NCBI RefSeq assembly: GCF_022700675.1
Contig: NZ_CP062182.1
Location: 2,294,001 to 2,358,000, forward strand
Length of the DNA stretch: 64,000 bases
DNA from: Acinetobacter sp. ASP199
GTDB lineage: Bacteria; Pseudomonadota; Gammaproteobacteria; Pseudomonadales; Moraxellaceae
Direction of reading: 5' to 3'
Shown here: positions 1 through 9,878 of the stretch, piece by piece
How the letters are laid out: each line of letters starts with the position of its first letter
How positions within the stretch are numbered: the first letter of the stretch is position 1
Position numbers and translations under genes: made by a program
The notes under the pieces: generated by a model
The model's database searches: none
The model's input: only the letters and a program-made list of their open reading frames with translations
What the model was told of the DNA's origin: nothing

Positions 1-423
1 CTGTAAATCTTTGTCTAATTCAGTTGTTTTAGAAAAGAAACTTTTCTTGTTAAAGTGTTGAATCCCCAAAACCTGATCTACAACCAGGCCGACATACTGA
101 TCATTATGGTTAATGCATAATACTTTTTGAGTAGGTGAATACTGGCTTCTGTGTCCGGACATGTATTGAGCCAGATCTGAGACTGAAAGCAGCCTGCCCC
201 GAATATTGGCCAGTCCCACCACCCACGGCTGAGTGTTCGGGACAGGTGTATATTTTGGCGGATAAATAACTTCCGATACTTCCCCAAGCGGTGCAACAAA
301 ATATTGCCCCATCATTTCAAAAGCAATGCCTGACCATCGGTTGACTTCTTTCTCACTGGAAACGTAGTTTTTATTACCTCGTTTCGCAATCCGAAGCAGT
401 TCGATAAATCCATTCGCTGCCAT
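1..423 (-). CDS. pilI: PilI, CheW-like adaptor of the twitching chemosensory system (partial)
   Basis: This frame opens with ATG at 423 and stays open for 141 codons to the left edge, so the C-terminus is missing. The protein begins MAANGFIELLRIAKRG. It continues with a CheW-like domain, including a conserved stretch around PWVVGLANIRGRLLSVSDL. In the Pil-Chp pathway the CheW-like PilI couples the chemoreceptor PilJ to the histidine kinase and so controls type IV pilus extension and retraction. The gene starts 5 bp after the pilH stop, in the usual pilG-pilH-pilI order, which supports the name. PilJ and the kinase would lie to the left, outside the window. Confidence 0.85.
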   Translation of the reverse strand, partial: MAANGFIELLRIAKRGNKNYVSSEKEVNRWSGIAFEMMGQYFVAPLGEVSEVIYPPKYTPVPNTQPWVVGLANIRGRLLSVSDLAQYMSGHRSQYSPTQKVLCINHNDQYVGLVVDQVLGIQHFNKKSFFSKTTELDKDLQ

Positions 424-428
424 AGCGC

Positions 429-797
429 TTATCCTGCATTGAGGTGTTGCTTAATCACATCAATTAACTGATTTTCATCTACAGGCTTGGTCAGATAATC
501 TACTGCACCCTGACGCTTACCCCATACACGGTCAGTTGCCTGATCCTTGGTACTTACAATGACAATTGGAATATGTTTTGTTGTAGCCCCACGAGCGATC
601 TGACGTGTCGCCTGAAAACCGTTTACCCCTGGCATCACGACATCCATTAACACCAGATCAGGCAATTCTGCCTGCGCCATGGTCACTCCATCCGCCCCAT
701 TTGCTGCTTCAATTACCTCAAAGCCATGCTTGGATAGAATTTCGCGGAAACGAAAAGTTTCTGTCGGTGAATCATCTACGATTAGAATACGTGGCAT
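429..797 (-). CDS. pilH: PilH, twitching motility response regulator
   Basis: A single CheY-type receiver domain of 122 residues with no output domain. The acidic pair is D8-D9 (LIVDDSPTE), the phospho-acceptor is D52 (LVLMDVVMP), and a conserved lysine follows in YLTKPVDE. I start at the ATG at 797 because a GGGGA Shine-Dalgarno sits just upstream; an in-frame earlier start would add eight poorly supported residues. In the Pil-Chp system PilH acts with PilG as the second receiver that tunes pilus motor choice. It lies 29 bp downstream of pilG and 5 bp before pilI, so the three genes are almost certainly cotranscribed. Confidence 0.9.
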   Translation of the reverse strand: MPRILIVDDSPTETFRFREILSKHGFEVIEAANGADGVTMAQAELPDLVLMDVVMPGVNGFQATRQIARGATTKHIPIVIVSTKDQATDRVWGKRQGAVDYLTKPVDENQLIDVIKQHLNAG

Positions 798-826
798 GCC
801 TATTTCCCCAAGAAAAATCAAATAAA

Positions 827-1210
827 TTAAGCACTGATATGGTTGCGGATTGCGGTAAGCAACTCATCTTTGCTAAATGGCTTGGTGAGATATTCATCTG
901 AACCTACCACACGGCCTTTGGCCTGGTCGAACAAACCATCTTTACTCGATAGCATAATAACAGGAATGTTCTGATAACTTTGCGAGTTTTTAATTAAGGC
1001 ACAAGTCTGATAACCATCGAGACGAGGCATCATGATGTCCACAAAAACGATGTCGGGATTCGCTTCTGCAATTTTTGATAATGCTTCAAAACCGTCTACC
1101 GCAGTAATGACTTCACAACCTTCACGCTGAAGAAGAGTTTCCGCTGTACGACGAATGGTTTTTGAATCATCAATGACCATCACTTTTAGATTTTGGAATT
1201 TATCGTCCAT
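827..1210 (-). CDS. pilG: PilG, twitching motility response regulator
   Basis: A stand-alone receiver domain of 127 residues. The acidic pair is D14-D15 (VMVIDDSKT), the phospho-acceptor is D58 (VFVDIMMP), and a conserved lysine is in YLTKPFSK. The ATG at 1210 is preceded by a GGGAAGGG ribosome-binding site. PilG is the first gene of the Pil-Chp chemosensory operon and, when phosphorylated, promotes pilus extension. Being first, it marks the promoter side of the operon, and the promoter should lie in 1211-1518. The order pilG-pilH-pilI separates it from generic CheY paralogues. Confidence 0.9.
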   Translation of the reverse strand: MDDKFQNLKVMVIDDSKTIRRTAETLLQREGCEVITAVDGFEALSKIAEANPDIVFVDIMMPRLDGYQTCALIKNSQSYQNIPVIMLSSKDGLFDQAKGRVVGSDEYLTKPFSKDELLTAIRNHISA

Positions 1211-1518
1211 TTCTTAACCCTTCCCATTTAAAAACCATAAGCGACCACAGGCTTATAGTGGAATATTATATAAGTGCCGATTATTTTTAACATACCTGTC
1301 CAGAGATTATCAACGAGCATTTTCTAAACAAGTAGTCAAAAAACTATAATTTCAATAACGACTTCACACTTTCCCTGTTTCAATGATTTTTTTTTGAGTG
1401 GTAATAGTTTTTTATTGTCAGAATTAGGAATAATATAGCAATATAATTACTTTTAAATAAGTAATTTAGTCAACTTTAAAATAACTTTATTAGTAAACTT
1501 TTATTTGCGGAGCCGATC
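1211..1518. other. Divergent intergenic region between pilG and the DUF4124 gene
   Basis: A 308-bp AT-rich gap between divergent genes, which must hold promoters for both sides. The right half (about 1380-1500) is almost entirely A and T and contains TATAAT-like hexamers near 1430-1446. No single promoter stands out clearly, and I see no gene, repeat or strong hairpin. Confidence 0.4.
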
Positions 1519-2178
1519 ATGCGTCAGCTTGGGGAAAAACCTGATTATATGGGTCAGAAAAAATCCATAATCGGGAAGACTGCAGTTTTAGTGGCACTCG
1601 TGCTGCAAACCCTGTTGACTATTAGCAATGCGTCCGTAACAAATGCAGCGATCCAAAAGGCAAAATGGTATCGTTATTATGATCATAAAGGTGTAGCCAA
1701 TATTAGCAGCAACGTGACCCCTAACCATATTCGTTATGGCTATGAAGCTCTTGATCAGAATATGCAGGTGATTCAGCGCGCCAAGCCTTATAATGTTGAA
1801 ACTGATATTCGTCAGGCACCTCAACGCGCAGCACATGCCAGACAGCAGGCAGAAGACCAGAAGTTAAAACGCGCCTATAATAATAGCCAGGTCGCATTAC
1901 AAAAAAAGAATGAAGTACTCTCTCAGTTAAAAAAGCAAATGGCTTTTCAACAAGAGCAACTGAAGCAGTTACAAAAGGATCGGATTATGTTCGTGCGTCA
2001 GGAGCGTGAATTCCTGCGTAAGGGTAAAAATGTACCTGAGCACCTCAAAAACACCTTACTTACCAATGAAAAAAACCTGACTGCACAAAAAGAAAATATT
2101 CAATCTTTACAAAGTCGCTATCGAAATAAGGAAGCAGAATACGACAGAATTATCCAGCGTTTAAAAGCGCTTGAATAA
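1519..2178 (+). CDS. Exported DUF4124-like protein with long coiled coil
   Basis: 219 residues. A hydrophobic segment at about 18-45 acts as a signal peptide or N-terminal anchor. A short DUF4124-like module follows (KWYRYYDHKGVANISSNV), the kind of domain in which a WYR-type segment precedes a V.NIS.N motif. From about residue 95 to the end the sequence is rich in Q, K, E and L with heptad character, so a long coiled coil is likely. The start at 1519 has GGAG eight bases upstream; an internal Met at codon 11 is the alternative. It precedes the RND genes by about 50 bp with no visible terminator, so cotranscription is possible. The function is not known. Confidence 0.7.
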   Translation: MRQLGEKPDYMGQKKSIIGKTAVLVALVLQTLLTISNASVTNAAIQKAKWYRYYDHKGVANISSNVTPNHIRYGYEALDQNMQVIQRAKPYNVETDIRQAPQRAAHARQQAEDQKLKRAYNNSQVALQKKNEVLSQLKKQMAFQQEQLKQLQKDRIMFVRQEREFLRKGKNVPEHLKNTLLTNEKNLTAQKENIQSLQSRYRNKEAEYDRIIQRLKALE

Positions 2179-2229
2179 TCTTGTATTACTGATGCTGCTT
2201 CTGTGGTCAGCGCTACAAAAAGGACTCCT

Positions 2230-3363
2230 ATGCACCCTGCACAGCATACTTATTTTTTGAAAAATAATACCCATCGTTCTACTTTTGCCATGAGCCTGCT
2301 CTGTATAAGCCTGCTCTTAAGCGCATGCAATAAACAGGAAACTGCTGATCCAGCGCCACCACAAAATCAAAACACTGTAGAACTGATTGCTCAAGACCTG
2401 ATTGCAGTGAAGACAGGCACTGCTGTACAGAAAACTGCATTTACCGGCACCATCCGTGCGGTAAATCAAAGCAGCATTCAAGCCCAGGTGACCGCTACAG
2501 CGACCAGTGTCAATGCCCAAGTCGGGCAACGAGTTCAGAAAGGTCAGGTTCTGGTTCGCCTGAATAATCAGGACAATGCGGCACGTCTTGCACAGGCTCA
2601 GGCCAATCGTGCTTCCGCTCAAGCACAGGCGAATCAGGCACGCCTAATGATGGAACGTAAGCAGCGTCTACTCAATCAGGGTTTTATTTCTAAAGCCGAA
2701 TATGAACAAAGCCGTGTCGACTATCAAACACAACTAGAAAATGTTCGCGCACAACAGGCCAATGTCGATATCGCACAAAAGGCAGATCGCGATGGCATCA
2801 TTACTAGCCCGATTAGTGGGGTAATTACCCAACGTCAGGTTGAGCCGGGTCAGACTGTCGCTCCAGGCCAAACCATTTTTGAAATTGTCGATCCAGATCA
2901 ACTGGAGATTCAGGCTAAAGTACCGAGCGATATGCAGACTGACCTGAAAACTGGCAGTAAAATTGAATACCGTATTCAGGGCAATCCAAACCTGCTGACT
3001 GCCAATATCAGCCGGATCTCGCCTATTGCAGATCAAGCCAGTCGTCAGATTGAATTCTTTGCTCGTCCAAATGAAACCATTACCTCTTCAAGTATTGGTT
3101 CCTTTGTGGATGGCGAAATTCTCAGTGCGCGCCAGATTTCTGGACAGCTGATTCCTTTGGATACGATCCAGGATATACAGAACAAGCCTTATGTTTGGGT
3201 TGTTCGCCAGAATAAAATTATCAAAGTAAATATCGAAGTACTGGAACAACGTTATAACGATAATCTTGCCGTCGTTCGCGGACTTGAAAGTAGCGATCGG
3301 ATCAGCCGGATCAACTTTACGGATACCGATATAAATAAAACCGTCACCCTTAGCCAAAACTAA
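2230..3363 (+). CDS. RND efflux periplasmic adaptor (membrane fusion lipoprotein)
   Basis: 377 residues from the ATG at 2230, chosen because AAAAAGGA lies just upstream; a longer in-frame start at 2203 lacks such a site. A type II signal peptide ends in LLLSAC with the lipid-accepting cysteine at position 33, so the protein should be anchored to the outer face of the inner membrane. The mature part has the adaptor pattern: a beta-barrel and lipoyl half-motif (VNAQVGQRVQKGQVLVRL), an Ala/Gln-rich alpha-helical hairpin (about 115-180) and the second lipoyl half (ITSPISGVITQRQVEPGQTV). It joins the downstream permease to an outer-membrane channel, which is not encoded here. Substrates cannot be read from sequence. 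Confidence 0.9.
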   Translation: MHPAQHTYFLKNNTHRSTFAMSLLCISLLLSACNKQETADPAPPQNQNTVELIAQDLIAVKTGTAVQKTAFTGTIRAVNQSSIQAQVTATATSVNAQVGQRVQKGQVLVRLNNQDNAARLAQAQANRASAQAQANQARLMMERKQRLLNQGFISKAEYEQSRVDYQTQLENVRAQQANVDIAQKADRDGIITSPISGVITQRQVEPGQTVAPGQTIFEIVDPDQLEIQAKVPSDMQTDLKTGSKIEYRIQGNPNLLTANISRISPIADQASRQIEFFARPNETITSSSIGSFVDGEILSARQISGQLIPLDTIQDIQNKPYVWVVRQNKIIKVNIEVLEQRYNDNLAVVRGLESSDRISRINFTDTDINKTVTLSQN

Positions 3364-3384
3364 AATCATAAAAGGATTATCAAG

Positions 3385-6300
3385 ATGTGGTTGACGCGTA
3401 TTAGTGTGAAGTTTCCTGTATTTACCATCATGATGATGTTCTGCCTGATGGTACTAGGTCTTGCTTCCTGGCAACGTATGGGTGTGGAAGAGTTTCCTGA
3501 TGTCGATTTTCCCTTTGTCGTGATCTACACCAACTATCCGGGTGCTTCTCCTGAAACGGTTGAATCCGAGATCACCAAAAAGCTGGAAGATCAGATCAAT
3601 ACCATTTCTGGCCTTAAACAGGTGATTTCACAATCCAGTGAAGGCCTGTCAATGATTACTGCAGAATTTAATCTGGATATTCCGTCAACCACTGCTGCAC
3701 AGGATGTACGAGATAAAATTGCGTCTGTTACTGCTAATTTTCGTGATGAAATTCAGGAACCCGTGGTTGAGCGTTATGACCCGTCTGCCAATGCCATCAT
3801 GTCGATCGTATTTGAATCTGACAAGATGGATCTCAAATCATTAAGCTCTTATCTGGATCAACGCATTGTACCGCAGCTACGGACTGTTGCTGGTGTGGGT
3901 ACCGTCAATCTTCTCGGTGATGCCCAGCGTCAGATCCGTATTCAGATTGAACCACAAAAATTACAAGCCTTTGGCATTGGGGTAGACAGTGTCATCAATA
4001 CACTGAAATCTGAAAATGTCGAAGTTCCAGGCGGCACACTGAAATCTGGCAACTCCGAGCTGGTGATTGAAATCAATTCCAAAGTGCTGCATCCACAAGC
4101 CTTTGGGGATCTGGTCATTGCCAATAAAAATGGCGCACCTATTTTTCTGAAACAGGTTGCTACAATTGAGGACAGTCAGGCCGAACTGGAAACAGGGGCT
4201 TTCCTGGATGGCAAGGCAGCAGTGGCTGTCGACATTCTGCGTAGTTCTGACTCTAATGTCATTGAAGTTGTCGATGAAACGTATAAAACTTTAGAAAGCA
4301 TTAAAGTCCAACTCCCGCAAGGTACGACCTTGCAAGTCGTGGTTGATTCTTCCAAGAGCATTCGTGGGACTATTGGCGATGTGGCACGGACCATCATTGA
4401 AGGTGCTGTGCTTGCAGTACTGATCGTATTGTTATTTTTAGGTTCTTTCCGTTCTACCGTCATTACTGGCCTCACCTTACCGATTGCTCTGCTTGGTACC
4501 TTAACCTTTATCTGGGCATTTGGTTTCACCATCAACATGATGACGCTGCTGGCACTTTCGCTCAGTATTGGTCTGTTGATTGATGATGCCATCGTGGTTC
4601 GGGAAAATATTGTGCGGCATAGTGCGATGGGCAAAGACCATGTCACTGCAGCTCTGGATGGCACCAAAGAAATTGGTCTGGCTGTTCTCGCCACTACACT
4701 GACCATTGTCGCGGTATTCTTACCCGTTGCTTTTATGGGCGGTATTATTGGCCGTTTCTTCTTCCAATTTGGCGTTGCAGTGAGTACCGCTGTGCTGATT
4801 TCCATGTTTGTCAGCTTTACCTTAGATCCAATGCTGTCTGCGCATTGGGCAGAGCGTAAAAAGGACCCAAATAAAAAACCCAATGCAGTAAAACGCTTTT
4901 TTACCTGGATTTCCAATAAGCTCGATGGCTTAAGCGATGTCTACGAGAAATTACTCAAACTGGCACTGCGTTTTCGATTGATCACGATTCTGATTGCGGT
5001 TGCCTCTCTATTTGGCGCTCTTGGACTTTCCAAATTGATTGGCACCGAGTTTGTACCCGTGCCAGACAAAGGTGAGATCCGGATTAAATTTGAAACTCCT
5101 GTTGATTCATCCCTAGAGTATTCTCAGGCCAAACTGCAGCAGGTTGATCAGATCATCCGTAAACATCCGGATGTACGTGCGACTTATGGCGTCATCAATG
5201 GTGTTACTGATCGGGGTAAAAACCATGTCAGTCTGCGCGTCACCGTGACACCACGGACTGAACGTGAAAAAACCCTGAACGATCTTAACAATGAATTCCG
5301 TGAGCGCTTGCAGTCTGTAGGTGGGATTACCATTACTTCAGTTGCCTCTGCAGATGAAACTGTTTCTGGTGGGCAAAAGCCAATCATGATCTCTATTAAG
5401 GGACCAGATCTGGATGAATTACAAAAGATTTCTGACCGCTTTATGGCAGAGATTGGCAAAGTAGAGGGCGTGGTCGATCTGGAGAGTTCATTAAAAGAAC
5501 CGAAGCCTACCCTGGCCGTGCAGGTCAATCGAGTACTGGCAAGTGATCTTGGTCTTTCAGTCAATCAGATTGCCAATGTCATCCGTCCACTGATTGCTGG
5601 CGATAATGTCACATCCTGGCAAGATGAAAAAGGTGAAAGCTATGACGTTAATCTGCGTCTGACTGAAGATAAACGCACGCTACCAAGTGACTTACAGAAT
5701 ATGTATCTGACTTCAAACAAGACCGATGCCAATGGGCAACCCATCATGATTCCTCTCTCAAGTGTGGCGAAATTTGAGGAAAAACTTGGAGCATCCCAGA
5801 TTAACCGTCGTGATCTGGCACGTGAAGTACTAGTAGAAGCCAATACAGCGGGCCGTCCTGCGGGTGATATCGGTACAGACATTAGCAAAGTACAAGCTGA
5901 TTTTGACCTGCCACCGGGCTATAGCTTTGATACCCAAGGTGCAAATGCGGATATGGCCGAATCTGCAGGTTATGCCCTGACTGCGATTACCTTGTCGATT
6001 GTATTTATTTATATCGTACTAGGTTCGCAGTTCAACAGTTTTATTCACCCTGCGGCGATTATGGCTTCATTACCCTTATCGCTCATTGGGGTGTTCTTAG
6101 CATTATTCTTGTTTAATTCGACCATGAACCTGTTCTCGATCATCGGGATCATCATGTTGATGGGTCTAGTAACCAAAAATGCAATTCTGCTGATTGACTT
6201 CATCAAGAAAGCCATGGACCGTGGCGAAGATCGTTACGAAGCCATTATTGCTTCCGGGAAAACCCGTTTACGTCCAATCCTGATGACGACGAGTGCCATG

Positions 6301-6492
6301 GTGATGGGTATGGTTCCGCTGGCGCTTGGACTCGGTGAAGGCGGTGAACAAAGTGCACCCATGGCACATGCCGTGATTGGTGGGGTGATCACCTCTACCC
6401 TGCTCACCTTAGTCGTTGTTCCGGTCATCTTTACTTATCTGGATGACTTTAAGAATTTTATGCTGCGCCACGCGCGTAAAATCATGTCATAA
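3385..6492 (+). CDS. RND efflux permease, HAE1-like
   Basis: 1035 residues, normal for a hydrophobe/amphiphile RND transporter. One N-terminal membrane helix (about 12-30) precedes a large periplasmic loop. The first helix bundle (about 335-480) contains the proton-relay aspartates in LLIDDAIVV (near 398-402). A second periplasmic loop and a second bundle (about 855-1020) follow. It opens 21 bp after the adaptor gene with AAGGA upstream and forms an adaptor-permease operon with it. The family exports drugs, dyes, detergents or lipophilic metabolites by proton antiport. The sequence is intact. Acinetobacter carries many RND pumps and I do not assign a specific Ade/Abe name. Confidence 0.92.
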   Translation: MWLTRISVKFPVFTIMMMFCLMVLGLASWQRMGVEEFPDVDFPFVVIYTNYPGASPETVESEITKKLEDQINTISGLKQVISQSSEGLSMITAEFNLDIPSTTAAQDVRDKIASVTANFRDEIQEPVVERYDPSANAIMSIVFESDKMDLKSLSSYLDQRIVPQLRTVAGVGTVNLLGDAQRQIRIQIEPQKLQAFGIGVDSVINTLKSENVEVPGGTLKSGNSELVIEINSKVLHPQAFGDLVIANKNGAPIFLKQVATIEDSQAELETGAFLDGKAAVAVDILRSSDSNVIEVVDETYKTLESIKVQLPQGTTLQVVVDSSKSIRGTIGDVARTIIEGAVLAVLIVLLFLGSFRSTVITGLTLPIALLGTLTFIWAFGFTINMMTLLALSLSIGLLIDDAIVVRENIVRHSAMGKDHVTAALDGTKEIGLAVLATTLTIVAVFLPVAFMGGIIGRFFFQFGVAVSTAVLISMFVSFTLDPMLSAHWAERKKDPNKKPNAVKRFFTWISNKLDGLSDVYEKLLKLALRFRLITILIAVASLFGALGLSKLIGTEFVPVPDKGEIRIKFETPVDSSLEYSQAKLQQVDQIIRKHPDVRATYGVINGVTDRGKNHVSLRVTVTPRTEREKTLNDLNNEFRERLQSVGGITITSVASADETVSGGQKPIMISIKGPDLDELQKISDRFMAEIGKVEGVVDLESSLKEPKPTLAVQVNRVLASDLGLSVNQIANVIRPLIAGDNVTSWQDEKGESYDVNLRLTEDKRTLPSDLQNMYLTSNKTDANGQPIMIPLSSVAKFEEKLGASQINRRDLAREVLVEANTAGRPAGDIGTDISKVQADFDLPPGYSFDTQGANADMAESAGYALTAITLSIVFIYIVLGSQFNSFIHPAAIMASLPLSLIGVFLALFLFNSTMNLFSIIGIIMLMGLVTKNAILLIDFIKKAMDRGEDRYEAIIASGKTRLRPILMTTSAMVMGMVPLALGLGEGGEQSAPMAHAVIGGVITSTLLTLVVVPVIFTYLDDFKNFMLRHARKIMS

Positions 6493-6505
6493 TTTATTGC
6501 ATGAC

Positions 6506-6543
6506 AATGAGGTGACATTCTGAAATGTTCACCTCATTTTTTA
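6506..6543 (+). terminator. Rho-independent terminator after the RND operon
   Basis: The arms AATGAGGTGACATT and AATGTTCACCTCATT pair with one bulged base around a short loop and run into a T tract. The hairpin sits 14 bp after the permease stop and ends the efflux operon before proS. Confidence 0.8.
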
Positions 6544-6588
6544 TTGTATAATCTCTGCTTTAACGCTTAATTTTTTAGGACAGTTTCC

Positions 6589-8307
6589 ATGCGCGCGAGT
6601 CGCTTTTTATTTGCAACGTTGAGAGAAACCCCGAACGATGCTGAAGTTATCTCACATCAGCTCATGCTTCGTGCCGGTATGATTCGTAAGTTGGCTTCAG
6701 GTTTATACACCTGGCTGCCGATGGGCGTGCGCGTATTAAATAAAGTTGAAGCGATCGTTCGCGAAGAAATGGATCGTGCTGGTTCATTGCAGGTGTTAAT
6801 GCCTGTAACTCAGCCTGCTTCACTCTGGGAAGAATCTGGCCGTTATGTTCAATATGGTCCTGAACTGCTTCGTTTCAAAGACCGTCATACGAATGATTTC
6901 GTGCTTGGTCCTACACACGAAGAAGTTATTACTGATCTTGCGCGTAATGAATTAAAAAGCTACAAGCAATTGCCTGCAAATTTCTATCAAGTACAGACTA
7001 AATTCCGTGACGAAATTCGCCCACGTTTTGGCGTAATGCGTTCACGTGAATTCATCATGAAAGATGCATATTCTTTCCATGCGGATCAAGAATCACTGCA
7101 AGAAACCTACGACAAGATGTATGACGCGTACTGCAAAATCTTTACCCGTTTAGGTTTAAATTTCCGTCCAGTACAGGCTGATACCGGTTCAATCGGTGGT
7201 TCAGGTTCTCACGAATTCCACGTTTTGGCTTCAAGCGGTGAAGACGATATCGCATTCTCGACTGAATCAGATTACGCAGCCAACATCGAAATGGCTGAAG
7301 CAGTTCTGGTTGGCGAACGCACTGCACCTGCTCAAGAATTAAAAGTTGTTGATACCCCAAATCAAAAAACGATTGCTGATGTATCTCACTTCCTAGGTAC
7401 TGACCCTGCACATTCAGTGAAAGCTCTCCTTGTTCAAGGCGTCGCAAAAGAAGCTGGTCAACCTGCTCCAGTCGTTGCTTTGTTCCTTCGCGGTGACCAT
7501 GAACTGAATGAAATTAAAGCTGAAAAGCATCCACAAATTGCTGCTCCTTTAGCATTTGCGACTGAAGCTCAACTTGCTGAACTTGGTTTAACTGCTGGTT
7601 TTGTAGGTCCACAAGGTCTGGTAGAAAAAGGGATTACGGTCATTGTTGACCGTGCTGCTTCTGTACTTTCTGACTTCGTTGCAGGCGCAAATGAAGCTGA
7701 CAAGCATGCGACTGGCGTAAACTGGGACCGTGATGCGAAGTTTACTGAAGTTTATGACCTACGTAACGTGGTTGAAGGTGACCCTTCTCCAGATGGTAAA
7801 GGTACACTTCAAATCAAACGCGGTATTGAAGTGGGTCATATTTTCCAGTTAGGCAAAAAATACTCAGAAGCGCTCGGCTGTAAAGTTCTTGGTGAAGATG
7901 GTAAGCCATTCACTGTAACCATGGGTTGTTACGGTATCGGTGTAACACGTGTGGTTGCTTCTGCAATTGAGCAGAACTATGATGAAAAAGGTATCATCTG
8001 GCCATCTGCGATTGCACCTTTTGAAGTGGCAATTGTGCCAATGAATGCACATAAATCACCACGTACTCTAGAAGCTGCTGAAGCGTTATATGCAGAATTA
8101 CAAGCCGCTGGTTATGATGTTTTACTTGATGACCGTAACGAACGTCCAGGTGTAAAATTCTCTGATCTTGAACTTACTGGTATTCCGCACCGTATTGTGA
8201 TTGGTGAAAAAGGTCTGGATGCAGGCACTTTTGAATACAAAGGTCGCCGTGATGCAGAATCAGTTAATCTTTCTAAAGAAGAATTATTGGCTAAAATTAC
8301 TAAATAA
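6589..8307 (+). CDS. proS: Prolyl-tRNA synthetase
   Basis: 572 residues, the size of the bacterial type of ProRS. Class II motif 2 is visible around residues 137-155 ([17 protein letters not shown]) and motif 3 around 445-456 ([12 protein letters not shown]). An insertion between them (about 225-405) corresponds to the YbaK-like editing domain that clears Ala-tRNAPro. The C-terminal 100 residues form the anticodon-binding domain. The cytoplasmic enzyme charges tRNAPro with proline. It is flanked by its own upstream spacer and a strong terminator, so it is probably a single-gene transcript. Nothing is unusual. Confidence 0.97.
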   Translation: MRASRFLFATLRETPNDAEVISHQLMLRAGMIRKLASGLYTWLPMGVRVLNKVEAIVREEMDRAGSLQVLMPVTQPASLWEESGRYVQYGPELLRFKDRHTNDFVLGPTHEEVITDLARNELKSYKQLPANFYQVQTKFRDEIRPRFGVMRSREFIMKDAYSFHADQESLQETYDKMYDAYCKIFTRLGLNFRPVQADTGSIGGSGSHEFHVLASSGEDDIAFSTESDYAANIEMAEAVLVGERTAPAQELKVVDTPNQKTIADVSHFLGTDPAHSVKALLVQGVAKEAGQPAPVVALFLRGDHELNEIKAEKHPQIAAPLAFATEAQLAELGLTAGFVGPQGLVEKGITVIVDRAASVLSDFVAGANEADKHATGVNWDRDAKFTEVYDLRNVVEGDPSPDGKGTLQIKRGIEVGHIFQLGKKYSEALGCKVLGEDGKPFTVTMGCYGIGVTRVVASAIEQNYDEKGIIWPSAIAPFEVAIVPMNAHKSPRTLEAAEALYAELQAAGYDVLLDDRNERPGVKFSDLELTGIPHRIVIGEKGLDAGTFEYKGRRDAESVNLSKEELLAKITK

Positions 8308-8320
8308 TCTCTTTTAAATA

Positions 8321-8349
8321 AAAAAATCCCGCTTGATGCGGGATTTTTT
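8321..8349 (+). terminator. Terminator between proS and the convergent exported-protein operon
   Basis: A GC-rich stem AAATCCCGC / GCGGGATTT around TTGAT, with A and T tracts on both sides. It can therefore work in both directions, for proS on the plus strand and for the exported-protein operon arriving on the minus strand. Confidence 0.88.
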
Positions 8350-8359
8350 ATATCTCAAA

Positions 8360-9763
8360 TTAACAGAATTTGTGCCCACCAAAACAGTTAGGTGTAACTG
8401 ACTGGTTCTGCAACACTTGATTTTGCAGAGTTAATCGCGCAGGCTGTCCGGTATAATATCCTGTGTAGTCACCAACATTGATGTTCATTTTTCGTTCAAT
8501 TGGGGTACCGGCTAAAGAACCCAGAGCTTCACCAACAGATACATCTACATTATGATAACTTGCCATCAGCTCAGTAGTCAGTGCTTTAGCAACCTGTGGC
8601 AATACAGCAGACACATCTACCAGATCTTCTGTTGCTAAATATCCTAAGTCAATTGGATCTTTAAACGACATCCACCACCCTGCTTTTGCTATATCTTTAT
8701 CGTCAGCACCCAACCAGTGCACATCTCGGCTTTGTAAAGACAGATATCCACCTGTACCGGATAATGGAATGTTATGAATCATATTTAACGCTTGAACGAA
8801 GGTAATATCCATATTCAAGTTTTCTAAGGTTGATCCTTTTGCCATTTTGAAGAATGAGTGATCTCCGACCTCAATACTGCCTAATGAAATTAAAGCAGGG
8901 AACGTGACATATAACTGATCATTAGAAAAGTCCGGTGTACCATTTACGTCAGCCCCATAAGAACCACTTTCTGATGTAGCAAGTGGAATAGAATCTAAAG
9001 TAGAACGAATTCCAGAAACGACTGCGGATTCAAGGCGTTTCCCTGTAACGACTGTTTCTGGCATTACAAATTCTGCACGCATCGAAGGTACCGTAATGCC
9101 AGTATGACCTTCAGCACCAGGTTTACTGGTATAAGTACGGTTTTGTCCTAAGGCAGTTAATGTACCACTAATTTTCTGATCTGATGCATTACCAAAAGTT
9201 GCGGCCTTAGTGTATGAGTGACCTTCAGTTTGAGCCATTTTCATATAACCGCTAAAGCTTTTAATTCCGTCTTGCGGATCTGGAATATTGTCCGTACCTA
9301 AGGTGAGTAAACCCAAAATTTCTTCCGCACCTAAACGAAAACCGACTACTTCACGCGTAGCTGACTGATTACCACTAATTGCAAACTCAATAAATGGATT
9401 GGTGATTTTAGCACTGGTTGCAGCACGCTCACCGGTAAAACTTGGAGAGCCATTGGTATTTTCCCCTGTTGCAGGTCCACTTAATGATATATTGGAAATA
9501 TCGATATCGCAGGCACCTGTACCATTACTGCCACCACAGCCCAGTTGTAAACTCTTAATATTCACATTCAGTTCCATTAATGCTTCTAGGCCTAATTTAT
9601 GGAATCTAATGCCTTGTCCTGAATCATAATTTGTTTGCATATTTAAAAGAGCCTGGCCCTCTACTGCTGCCAGTTCCTGATCCGCCAAAGCAGTTAGAGC
9701 AATCCCTTGCTGTGATGTTGCTAGCATTGCAAATGCAAGACTACTCATTATTATTTTTTTCAT
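8360..9763 (-). CDS. Exported protein with post-signal 'LADQELAAVEGQ' motif (DUF6160-like)
   Basis: 467 residues. A signal peptide (about 1-24) is followed directly by ALADQELAAVEGQ, a motif shared by all four proteins of this operon and resembling the start of DUF6160-type exported proteins. The mature part is rich in G, S, T and N and probably beta-structured. Its only cysteines form two close pairs, CGGSNGTGAC near residue 78 and CFGGHKFC at the extreme C-terminus. It is the last gene of the operon and follows a 115-bp gap. A GGGA site lies seven bases before the start. No enzyme motif is visible. A surface or fibre component is possible, by analogy with the putative fil pilus loci of Acinetobacter, but this is not shown. 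Confidence 0.7.
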   Translation of the reverse strand: MKKIIMSSLAFAMLATSQQGIALTALADQELAAVEGQALLNMQTNYDSGQGIRFHKLGLEALMELNVNIKSLQLGCGGSNGTGACDIDISNISLSGPATGENTNGSPSFTGERAATSAKITNPFIEFAISGNQSATREVVGFRLGAEEILGLLTLGTDNIPDPQDGIKSFSGYMKMAQTEGHSYTKAATFGNASDQKISGTLTALGQNRTYTSKPGAEGHTGITVPSMRAEFVMPETVVTGKRLESAVVSGIRSTLDSIPLATSESGSYGADVNGTPDFSNDQLYVTFPALISLGSIEVGDHSFFKMAKGSTLENLNMDITFVQALNMIHNIPLSGTGGYLSLQSRDVHWLGADDKDIAKAGWWMSFKDPIDLGYLATEDLVDVSAVLPQVAKALTTELMASYHNVDVSVGEALGSLAGTPIERKMNINVGDYTGYYTGQPARLTLQNQVLQNQSVTPNCFGGHKFC

Positions 9764-9878
9764 CTTATAATCCCATGAAATATGTATTACTTAATTTAGA
9801 ACAATAATTCAGTAAAGTTTTATTATCTATTTTACTTATCAGCGTGCGACACAGCACACTTCTTTAAGAAGAGATCCC

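Noticed and set aside
4176..4916. A 246-codon open frame on the minus strand inside the RND permease gene
   Set aside because: It mirrors the coding frame of a clearly real gene, is full of S, T and R, lacks a ribosome-binding site and has no domain signs.
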